NCBI GenBank assembly: GCA_018398805.1 | Contig: JAGFBZ010000011.1 | Span: forward strand, 310,001 to 374,000 | Origin: Hirundichthys speculiger | Taxonomy: Eukaryota; Chordata; Actinopteri; Beloniformes; Exocoetidae | Length of the DNA stretch: 64,000 bases | Direction of reading: 5' to 3' | In this document: positions 28,001-40,000 of the stretch, in pieces | Position numbering within the stretch: the first letter of the stretch is position 1 | How the letters are laid out: every line of letters starts with the position of its first letter | Notes under the pieces: generated by a model | Databases searched by the model: none | Told to the model about the DNA's origin: nothing | Seen by the model: the letters and a program-made list of their open reading frames with translations, nothing else | Position numbers and translations under genes: made by a program

Positions 28001-31000
28001 CCTCACTGTAAATAAAGGCCACTAGTGCCACAAAACCACTTAAAAAAAAAGAACCACCTGTATCTGCCACTTAATTTGGCATGTCTGTTTACTATGAAAT
28101 ATGGTTATATTTGTACTTTCACACGTCCCCAGTGACACTGACAGCACTTGTGTTTTCATAGAACAACAAGCACAATTCCGGTTTTAAATATATTATACAC
28201 AAAGTCCAAATTTAAAACTTGCTGAAGGCAAATTGGAAATAAAAGGGGATCATCTACCAAGTAGCTGGCAGGTCATTCTAAATTACAGTGCTGTGTTTTT
28301 TGTGGATTGACTGTGAATAATGTGGCCCTTGTACACAACATATTCTTCTGTATGCATATAGGACACATTGTATTGGTATATGTTGTTGTGCAACAGCTTC
28401 ACCTACTTTCACAGTGCACAGAGAGCTCAGAACTTCTGCTACAACATTAGCGCGTAAAGAATAACTTTATTGTTAGCCTGGTTTTCAGCATGGCAGCTTA
28501 TCAAGGCCAACAGCCAACATGCATTGAATTGATAATAAACTTGTTTTATCCAAGTCTGTTCTTGAGTTTTGAACCTCAAAAATAAACTAATTGAATAAGG
28601 ATAAAAAAAACACCAGTCTAAAATGCAACAGCCTCATTCATCAGTGGAGTATTTAACTTAAATTTCTGAATAAAATTTTGAATCTGATAGTAATGTAATG
28701 TAATTCCTAATTGTTTTAATTCAGTTGATTTGCGTTATAGCAGCTGAAGGTAGTTGAGCTGAGATGCTGTTAGTAGATAGATCTACACCTAAATTTAGAA
28801 TAATTTCGAATCCTATATGTCTGTCTTCCTGTTTGCAAGCTTTCAGACCTGTTATATGCTTGATATACTGATACAAAAACATAATCTTACAATTATGAAG
28901 TTAAACAGCAGATGGGAATTTTCACATCCATGTGTAAAGTCAGCACAAATGGTAATACCATACAATGGTAATACAGTACTTAAAAAAAATACTTTTAGAT
29001 ATATCGTAGAGGCAACTGCAGCTCCTGAATGAGCCTAAAACCCTGCCAACTCCAGTCAATGAGGACATCATCTGCACACACATACGTTTGCCTTCTTTGC
29101 TGCAGCTCATCATCTCCTCCTCATCAGTACACCTGAAGCCACAGCTTTTTTTAGCAATGAATAGAAAGTTAGAGCATGCATTTATCACCGCAACTGGAGA
29201 AATTAGTTAGTATTTGTGAACGACTTCCTGGAAAGCTTTTTGGTTACCTGGCAACTGGCATCCCACATGAATGCAGATTGCGTGGGTGCACCCTTCTTTT
29301 CTGCGTTGTACCCGAACCTCAGCGGTGAACGCAGCGGATGCCGCAGTATGTCTAAAAACCCTATAAGTCTTTGATGGTTTGCCCATTTGGACTCACACTA
29401 AAAACGTTCAGCAGATGAGTTAATTTCCAGGGAAAAACTATTTAGATGGGGCATGACTCTTGTTGACTAATGAAACATCTGATCAGACACAAATCTCTCT
29501 CCGCCTTCCTCTGCCTTTGCCTCTTAGATATCCCAGACCAGGTCATTCGGGTGTTTAAGGCGGATCAACAGAGCTGCTACATCATCATCAGCAAGGACAC
29601 CACTGCCAAGGATGTCGTTGCCCACACTGTCAATGAGTTCGGCCTCCTTGCAGCACCTGAAACCTACTCCTTGTGTGAGGTATCGGTCAGCCCTGAGGGA
29701 GTAACAAAACAGCGCCGCCTGCCTGACCAGCTCTCTAAACTGGCTGATCGGATTCAGCTCAACGGCAGGTAAGCTACATGAGCATTATACCTGTGTTGGC
29801 TATCATATTTTTGCAAACAGGCCAGAAGCTAATCTTATTGTATTTTACAGTTACATAAATGATGGTTATCAGATTTAGAATAAAAAAAAAAAATAATAAT
29901 AATTAGGGCTGGGCAAGTTAACACGTTATTATCATGGTAACGCATCAATTTATTAATGCCGACATTTATTTTATCGTGTTAACACATGTTGCTCACATGC
30001 TTTTGTTTTGAAAAGTCTGTTACTGGCTGCTGTGGAACCGGAAAAAAGTAAACATGCAGAAAAGCTAAAACAGACATGGAGAACGGTAAAAATCTGTGAA
30101 CTTTACAGTTTGGGTAGCAACTCAGGTAGCAATATTAACAATTCTGTCTGAAAAAAAAATTCTGGACTGCAACAAAACTTTCGCATAATTCCTCCATGTT
30201 ACATCAGATCTGCTCCATGTGTTCACTGTCGTGCTATTCTCTTATTGGTTACTTCAGTGTGGCTCCATCTAGTGGCACAGATGTGTAATGACAACAGAAA
30301 GTCCAGTCCTTGATTATAAAACAAATTCAGTTCTGCGGCCCTGTTTTTTAATTTCGTATTTTTGATCCAAGTCTAAAACTGAAATATAAATAACAGGCAC
30401 TTTTTTCGTTTTGTTTTTTTTTTGTGGTAGATTAAAAAACGAAAAACGTAATAAAATGTCACTTTTTTTTTTTTTTTTTTTTTTTAATTTTTGATTGACA
30501 ATTGAAAATGGAAAGAATTAATGATACACAGATTGGTAAAGTAACTGAACTTTAACATGGACATTTTTATTCTAAAGTTCTCCCAGACGGATTCAACAGA
30601 AACAAGGTCATTTGTAACAAGTGACAAGTTGAACTCCCCGTTAAAAGTTTCTGCTGTTACCTCAGAAATTGCTACATGCCTGTTTTAATGTTCTGATTGG
30701 GCTGAGCCACAATCATTTAGTTAGATTTTGTTTGTAGACTTTTTTTTTATTTTTCATAAAAACAGGATGACATTAATGCCCTGGCAGTGGCAATAAGCTT
30801 TATTTTTTTTTTTTAATTTTTTAAGATGAGATTTACACTAAATATGTGTTACTGACAAGTAACACAAGTGCTCAAGTGGTGATGTTAAAAGTGTTTGAAC
30901 AACAAATGTTATGACACTTTAGTTCACATGGCAACAGAACATTTAAATAAAAGTGCATTTTACACTACTTTTGAATTTTGAATTCATTATTTGATTTCGC

Positions 31001-34000
31001 GTATACAATGCGATTAATCAGGGAGATAATGCGATTAATCGCGATTAAACATTTTAATCGTTGCCCAGCCCTAATAATAATTTAATCAGTGTGAGCCAAA
31101 TTGCAGTATATTTTATCACATTTCTGTCTATTTCACTTTAAGTACAGAAGAAAGCATAGGAGAACACTTTGACAAGTCAGGAATCAACAAGGTTTCATGG
31201 CCTGGAAAGCATGTTGTTCAAAGGCAAAAGCCTGGATTTGCACTTAAATCTGATCCGCGTTGTAAAACTTTGGATAGCAATCAGCTGGAAGAGAAGCACA
31301 CGTTTTGAGTATTTATACAGACCCTTGTCGTGTTGAAAGCTTGAATTACTAAGACAAAACCATGATCTGAAGCAGTTGGACTCAAAGCCCAGAACATAGA
31401 AACATGAAGGATATAGTTTCTTTTCTTTTCTTTTTCAGAACGTTCCTGGACTGGTTCAGATGAAATTAAAATAAAAGTTTAATAACCCTCAGTTTTTTAT
31501 GCTACTCCAGTTTTTCAGCTCTTTTCTGACACCAAATGTCATCCATATCTTTTTAACACAATTACTCCAAACATTGCACCATCTTCTCAAGTTCAGCTCT
31601 TTTAGGAAATCGATCATGTGATAAATTCAACTCTCAAGGAGAGGTGGTTCCCCATCCTGTTCATGAGGATACATCCTCTTGTAAAGCCATAAATGTTCTC
31701 GTTAAATACTTAGTTTGTAAATTTAGGTATATTTACTACTTCTCAGTTTGCTGGTGGTCACATGGACAATAACTTCAGAATTAAATGATACAAATATGCA
31801 TATGTTTGTCCAACGGGCATCTTTCTTCAACTCCACTCTCATCCACATATGGTTCGTCCAAAAAGCTCAAGATAATTTCAGCTTAAAGACAAATTCAGTG
31901 GTTTGAAGTCTCAATGGCAAAATCACTTGATTCCATAAACTCTGAGGGTATTACCCAGCAATAATGCTTGAAAACATTTACTTGAAGCAGCAGTTTCTCT
32001 CATTAAGAAGTAAAAATGGCAATTTAGTGCCTGTCAAGTGTTATGAAGGAATGCTAAATATTTGACTCTAAAGGATTTGTTTTCACACTGTTGTCAAACT
32101 TACAAAAATATCAGCATCCCTTTGGTAGATTCTTAGCCTTTGTTGGCTTTGTTTTTGTTTGCCTTTTCATTTGCATTTTCTTTATGTTTCAAATGTCACT
32201 CACTATGTTAAATATCTTTTTCTTTTAAGTATATCTTGTTGCTTGACACATTCCCTTTTATGATGAAAGTTATGAGGACACAGAGAAAAATTGGACTGCA
32301 GCCCAAGAGTCTGACTCTTCCATCAGTGCTTCACAGTTTCCTCCCTCTCTCCTTCCTCTCTGGTGCCTCAAAGGTCCCCTCCCAACTAGGCTGGCATGAA
32401 TTTTTCATCCTCTGTCAGGGGCAGAGGATGAATGTCTCTGTAGAGAACATGTCACGTCTAGAATTATTCATGCTCATGCTCACATGTATACAGGTGCGCG
32501 CAATAACGCTGATTCTTTACCTTCTTCTATACATAGTCACGCGTATATAGTCATTCACATATGGCTTTTATACAGCTGGGCCTATTCAAATATGAAAACT
32601 GAGACAGCATCCACACCCAAATATCTTGAACAAACTACTGTTCTTCAAATTCGGAAGTGTGCTCAGTCATGTCGAGGATGATAGATTGACAGTGTTTCTG
32701 ACATACGTACGTGCACACACTACACGTGCACGTTCAGAAACAAGTGCATATGTAGTGTATATCGGAAGCAGTTGGGAAATATATTTCTGCCTCCCTGTAT
32801 GTGCCCTCTGTCTCTGCTGGTGGTGATTGACAGAAGGTCTGGAGGGGCTGCTGTGTGAGCCAATAGCGATCCGTGTTCATTTTGCCAAAATGCATGTCAA
32901 TGCAGGGAGGAGATCCTCAGCACATTATATACAGGAGACACTGCCAACAGCTTCGTTCCAGTGACTTCATTTATTTATTTTTATCTTATCTTTTCTGTTG
33001 TCTTCACTTCTTGTCTTTTATGTTTGTCTCTGTCTCTTTATGACACCTTACGTTATGCTTTCCCCTATCCTTTTAACTTATCTCCATCACTTGTCTCCTT
33101 TCCTTTTCTCTTAATCTGATAGCTCTTTCCTCATCTTGCTACTCCTCTTTCAATCCTACTCTTGTTCCATATAATCTGTTTCTGACTCCCTGTAGCTTTT
33201 CCTCTGTCTTCGTTTTCTCAATCAAGTTGCCTTCATCTTTGTTCATCTATACTCTTTTTAGAATCTGCAAGCATTGTAGAAGTCATAAAATATCAAGTGT
33301 ATGATTTTACCTTTAAGAAAAGCTTTTTGATTATATTTTTTCTTCTCTTGAGCTCTAAGAAAGTTGATCATTTTTTGAATGTGACACCTGTTCTGTGTTT
33401 TATGCAGCATGTCAATCGGGCTTGATCACATCGCAGCCTACTGTTGTTCTTTTAGGCATTTCTTCTAGCAGAGTTAATGTGCAATTTAGAGTTACATGCA
33501 TGCCAACACTTTCCTCCTGAGGACTACCCACTCTGGGCCTGGGATTCTGTATTCCAAGATGACCACATTACAGATCCATTAGAGCGGAAATGGGTGGGAT
33601 CAGATTTATAAACATGAAAGCACAGAATGAGGCAAGAGAGGCGGTCTAATGCTTAAAGCTCTCCCAGAAAACTTTAGGAGAGCAAACTTGTTCAGGTGCC
33701 CTTTTTTCTCCTCTCATTCCCAATACATTTCTCTCTTATTACATCTTTCCTTGTTTTCACCTCATCATAAAAAATAACCACGATCGACGAACACAATCTG
33801 TATCTATGGCATTCAAGAGATTAATTTGGGTGTTAAATATATGCAAAAAATTAAAGCAGACTGAAGAAAGTAGCATCTTTTGGTGTCAGCAGATGTTTTA
33901 CCTGCTTTTCTAAAAATACGTCAGAATTTGCTTCAAATCATTTTATGTGTGGCTTATCCTGGACCCTGTTCTGTTCCTCTGATGTCTCCACGATATAAGC

Positions 34001-37000
34001 GTGACACAGACAAGTCTGCATTAGTCTTCTGACTCGACACCCAGACAGTATTTTTAATAACAAACAGTGGTCTAAGTGCCTCATCTCACCATGTTCTCCC
34101 CTATACTCCTCCCTGAAGGTATTACCTGAAGAACAACATGGAGACGGAGACCTTATGTTCAGATGAGGATGCCCAGGACCTCCTCAGAGAGAGTCAGATC
34201 TCTCTGCTCCAGCTCAGTACCATGGAAGTCGCCGCACAGCTCTCCATGAGAGACTTTGAGCTCTTTAGGAACATCGAGTCCACAGAGTAATTGATTCTGA
34301 TTTTTTTTTTAACATAATAAAATGCAAACAAGCTAAAAGAAGAAAGTATACTATAATCGTCTACTATTGTCATGATTTTGCTAAGCTGAAGGAGCTGAAT
34401 CATTGTATACAATTAAATTTTTTTTAAATATTATTTCTGTGTCCTGCTTCTCAGGTATGTGGATGACTTGTTTAAACTGGACTCCACTGCTGGGAGTAGA
34501 AATCTGAAACAGTTCGAGGAGGTGATAAACCAGGAGACTTTCTGGGTTGCCACAGAGATCTTAAAGGAGCCCAACACCTTGAAGAGGATGAAGATCATTA
34601 AGCACTTCATCAAGATCGCGCTGCACTGCAAAGAGTGCAAGAACTTCAACTCCATGTTTGCAATTATCAGGTGGGCTCAGTGGTGAAGGTGTACCTGCTG
34701 TGTACATTAAGTGTGATGACACATTCTTTCATTACAATTAGGGCTGGGCAACGATTACATTTTTTAATCATGATTAATTGAATGATTTCCCTGATTAATC
34801 ACGATTAATCACATTGTATACACAAAATCAAATAATGATTTCAAAAGTAGTGTATAGGTCACTTTTATTTAAATGTTCTGCTGCCATATGAACTAAAGTA
34901 TCATAACATTTGTTGTTCAAACACTTTTAACATCAGCACTTGTCAGTAACACATATTTAGTGTAAATCTCATCTTAAATGTAAAATAAAATGAAACTTAT
35001 TGCCACTGCCAGGGCATTAATGTTATCCTTTTTTTTATTAAAAATAAAAAAAAAAGTCTATTTACAAAATCCTGAGCCACAATCATAACATTAAAAACAG
35101 ACAATTTCTGAGGTAACAACATAAACCTTTAACAGGGAGTTCAACTTGGCAGTGGTTACAAATAACCTTGTTTCTGTTGAATCCTCTGTCTGGGAGAACT
35201 TTAAAATAAAAATGTCAACGTTAAAAATCTGTAACTTTACTGCTCTCCATGTCTGTTTTAGCTTTTCCGCATGTTTACCTGCCAATACTTTTCTGGTTCT
35301 GCAGCAGCCAGTAACAGACTTTTCAAAACAAAAGCATGTGAGCAACATGCGTCAATGCACAGTAAAATAAATGTCCGCATTAATAAGTTAATGAGTTAAT
35401 GCAATGATAACGTGTTATTTTGCCCAGCCCTAATTATAATCTAATGAATTAACACAGATTCTTACAGACCACACAAAACCTGCCTATAGAACATTCCAGC
35501 ATTTAGAAAAAGGTCTCATAACAGCAGTCGTGGCGGTTATTTATGGAGATTATGGGGTGCCTCTGGTTTGGCCCTAGATAGTTGTTTGATATGATGATGT
35601 GGCCCTTTTTGTAAAGGATAAAAGTCTCAGCTGATTCATAAGTAAAGGATGAACTTGGAGAAATGATTGCTCTTGCATGCACCAGTACTTAAATGTACAA
35701 GCACATCTGAGTCTACTCAGGCTTTCAAAGCTACAAAATAAAAATACAGTAACATAGAAGAACCTAAAATAAGAAATATCTCATGTTACATGCTATGTTG
35801 TCATGACAACATTTAAAAGAAAATATTGGGGTCACAAGGTTCTTTCTTACCTCAGAATCAGATAAAAATGCAGGGACCTCCTCAAGGCTTTCACAATTTC
35901 ATCTTTTAATTTCCCTCAGGAGCCCATCAGGCCTCGAGGCTGTTGTCCACTCTATCTGCTTCATAATCTGCAGAGTTCTTCACCAGGCAGAATAACTTCT
36001 GCTCCCTTTGTGTTTGTCGTCAGAGAATAAAATTCAGATTTTCCTTTTTGCCGAGATGATACTGTTTTTTGTTTTTTAATAAAGCTGCCTCTCACTCTTG
36101 TTTAAAATCAAATCTCATGTGTCCAAATTTGAACATCCAGATGTGGACGTTCAAATCTTAGATGTGGTTTTGCTGCACAAGGCTCACTATACTGCTGGGT
36201 TAAATGATGACAGGCAATCAAAAATGTTGTTTCATAAAGACAAAACTGTCCACGCGGCAATCAAATCATTTCACAATGTCGGCCATCTCAAAATAGCAAA
36301 TCATTTTCCCTGATTAGGGTTAGGGGATAAGAACAGACACATTTACCTGACAGATTAAAATCTGTTTTTAGTTTTTACAATTCAACGTTCTCTTTTAATA
36401 TACCAAGGATAAATGTTGGTGTCTCTTTTTCCTTGTTATGTTGGACAGCAGTTGTGCTCACTTTCAGTTGAAAGAGCTCAGCAGTATGGTGACCCTTTGT
36501 TCACTGCTGTAAAAGGGACTTTAGAGCAGACGTGTCTGACCTCCACGTCCCTTTTACATTCCTTTTCACAGCAGGATTCACGTCGCACATATGGCTTTCT
36601 GATGCATAACCCGCCAGGTGACAGGGGCACAGCTGCCGCTGCAGTGTGTATACGTAGCCTGTGTAGCATTTTACACCAACTCTCATCCTGTCTGAAAGAA
36701 ATAGAAAACCAAGCCAACCACAGCAGTTTTCAAGACTTTTTCTGAAAACTGTTTGACCCACACTGTCCACCATTACAGACGAATGGAAGGAGAGGTTGGA
36801 AAAACAAAAATATACTCAGCAGTAGCAGAAATTTGGTGAATTTTTAGTGAGCAGATGAACAAAAGAACAGAACTGCAAATGTAGCAGCAGCAGGAGTGAC
36901 TGTATTAATTTGCTTAATGAGTCTGTTTGTGGCAAACTGAAGCTGATCAGCTCAAAAACCAGAAATTGTATTTATGACAGGATGGGTATTAAACATACAT

Positions 37001-40000
37001 GCTATAACGCTTCTTTCTTCACTACCTTTGTTTCCATTTAATGCCCCCTCTTTTTTTTTTTTTTTTCTTCTCATCCTTCTACAATAACCCATTTATCCTC
37101 TGCGCTCCTCTCTTCCTTGCCCTCCTTGCATCTCTTCCCTCTGTTCCACAGCGGGCTGAACTTGGCACCGGTGGCTCGGCTGCGAAACTCGTGGGAAAAA
37201 CTGCCCAGTAAGTACGAGAAGCTATTTGGGGACCTGCAGGATGTCTTCGACCCATCCAGGAACATGGCCAAGTATCGCAATGTGCTGAGCAGCCAGAGTA
37301 TGCAGCCGCCCATCATCCCACTGTTCCCAGTGGTCAAGAAGGACCTCACGTTCTTACATGAAGGTAGGGAGGACAGCAGTTCTTTATGGGCATGTTCATC
37401 CAAATAGGCAGTTCTTATATTGTGGTTTATATGTCTTAAATATGCTTTAAACTGGTTATGTTTTCAGAACAATGTCATTCTGTTCAGTTTACTTTTGTCT
37501 ACTTCCTGTATAGTTGTGAATGTAAAACTAAGTCAGTCAGCTTACTTCTGCTCACCAATTCCTCATCATGCCCCTTTAACATCCACTAAGTCAAAACTAC
37601 CCAAACAGACTTCTCCTTAATGACTTTGTCTGCATATAACATATTGATGACCTTGTTAGGTTTGAAATGGAAAGTTTCCGTATTTGTGCTAGTTGCAAAA
37701 GAAAAAAGGAATCCAAGATTGGTGAGAGATTAAATATTTAAAAAAGGACATTGATCTCCAGCAAAAATAACTAGGATAAAGAGATTCTTCGCTTTGAAGA
37801 ATGTTATTGCAAAAATGCATTTCAGGTGTCTCAGAATGTTAATCATTTATACAATGTTGGCAGCTAACTGCGTGCTTGTTGTGTCTGGCTTTTGTTCACG
37901 CATGTGATTCTGTCCTCTCAGGCAATGACTCCAGCGTTGACGGACTTGTAAATTTTGAGAAGCTGAGGATGATTGCCAAAGAGATCAGACATGTGGTGCG
38001 GATGACCTCGGCCAACATGGACCCAGCCCTCATGTTCAGACAGAGGTTCGTTGTCATGATTCACACACATATGACTCTTTCTTCTTTTTTAAATTTGAAT
38101 AAATGCAACTGTTGGAGCCAAATTTCGAGTTTCTTTTAGGAAGGGATTCATATGTGGTTCAGAAATCATTACAGAGCACAGATAGCAGTTAGTTTGCATT
38201 AAATTGAGGTGTAGCAAGCATCCTTCAAGTTTATGAATCCGACTGATGGTATGGGGTTGTATCAATACGCTCAGTAAACATAATTTACACTACTATTATG
38301 TCAAGTATTTTTTTTTTTTTAATCTTTTTATTTCCCATTATCTGAACTTTCTATGACTTTGGATAGATTCTAGGTTTTAACTTTACCTCTGAAGAAACAA
38401 ATGTTGGCAAAAAGGGAACCACACCTACCATACCTCCACAAGACAACCTAGATCCTTCACCAGTGGGATCTGGCACACACTCAAGGACTGGTCTACTCAA
38501 TTCCCGTTCACTTCCTGTCTGGTTCACAGCTCTCTGTGTTTCAGTTGCATTTCTTAGCTGGAATGTAACCATCTGAGAACACAAGACATGGATTAAATGG
38601 AACTGAAGGTGAAATTGATGCCAGCGACAGTGTGTAGTTGTATCACTCAGTTTGTGTGTCGATCACAGTCTGTCACTGCTGCAGTGCATGACTGCCCCCT
38701 GCAGACACTCCCTTCATAATACAAGCTCCAGAGAAAAATACTTCAACCTAAATACTTAAATTCTTGACTTAAAAGTCTTGGTATAACATAATTTCACATT
38801 TAAAAAAAATCAGAAACACAACCTGTAATGTTGACTCCATAACACAGTGTTATGACACCATAACACTAGTTCTTAAGGTTCATATGGGGAGATGTCCCAC
38901 TGTCTGCTCTTCTCCCATCTCCAAATCATTTCCTGTTTGTCTGTGGTGGCATGAACTCCACATAGTCTTGTCTCCTCCTCGCCCAGTCCTTGAACTTGTT
39001 TTTAAGTCACACTTCAATCTTCACACCTCTTGCTTGCAGGAAGAAGAGGTGGAAAAGTTTAGGGTAAGTTTGTCCCGGATGCCAGTTTCACCCTGTTTCG
39101 GCCTGAACCAGCAGAAATCCCATCCACCCTGCATCCTCACTGCCATAAACTTTGCATGATCCCCTTGACCGTATCCCAATATGTCTGCCTGTGTTTGTGT
39201 GATTAACCTTTCCATTTGCAGTGGCCATTTACACAAACCATTCAGAAGTCCATCATTGTCCCATTAACTATCTGTCCATGTTCATTAAGATTATACATTT
39301 GAGTCATATAGTAGCTTGAAATAATGCCTCATTATGGAGTAATTTTATTGTAAAAACAGATTTCAGTGTATTTTCCTTAAAGTAGTTCTGTCCAGGAGCC
39401 AAAAACAAAAGGGTACATGAAAAAAAAAAGAAAAGAAAACTACTCTTAATAGACTGTGTCTCCAAAGATCAGTTTAGCCCCGTTTGAAGCTGTTGGTCAT
39501 ACTGTATCATGATCTTCATAAGCAGATGGAGCACTTCGTATGGGATACTTTTACAGTTCTACCTCAGGCATGGTTCCATTTAGCCTGAGCTGAACTCAGG
39601 CTAAATGCTGATGTGAATCACGTCTGCAGACTGCTGATTGGTCAGAGACACCAAATCTGAACGTCCGTGATAGGTGCTGAAGTCTTTTACACACTGACTC
39701 ACTTCCTTGTCCTCTGAAGAAAGAAATCATTTGCATCCATGTATACAGTATGAATTTGTTAGAATGGACTGTGGAAAACATAAAACATCTGTGTGTACAC
39801 ATCTCCATTTCCATAAACTACAAAGCACATGTTTCTAAACAGACAGAAAGGATTAACACACAGTTGTTTGTCTTCTTTACTGTAGCGGGCAGTTGTTCTG
39901 TTTCACGCTGAACAGATGTTGTGTTATTCATATTCCTAATGCTAAGAAAACATAATCATTCCTATTTTCACACAATTATTTGCAAATGCAAAAAAAAGTT

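Larger units (their letters stand above)
22431..29527 (+). other. Intron holding a microexon candidate and LINE/SINE repeats
   Basis: This 7.1 kb intron holds a 15-nt microexon candidate (25007-25021), a C-rich run (25865-25893), an A run (26338-26357), an RTE-like LINE fragment (27160-27600) and a SINE (27866-28050). Nothing was recognised in 22440-24990 or 28060-29520. Confidence 0.7.

Noticed and set aside
29928..29990. Possible homeobox-like binding cluster (ATTAAT, TTAACG repeats)
   Set aside because: It is explained by the ends of the hAT-like element, which carries the same repeats in all copies.
35091..35370. Open frames on both strands inside hAT-like copy 2
   Set aside because: They show no transposase motifs and are not kept open in copies 1 and 3.
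36413..36745. Open frames of about 110 and 90 codons on opposite strands
   Set aside because: They overlap each other, show no family similarity and are not bounded by exon signals in phase with rapgef6.
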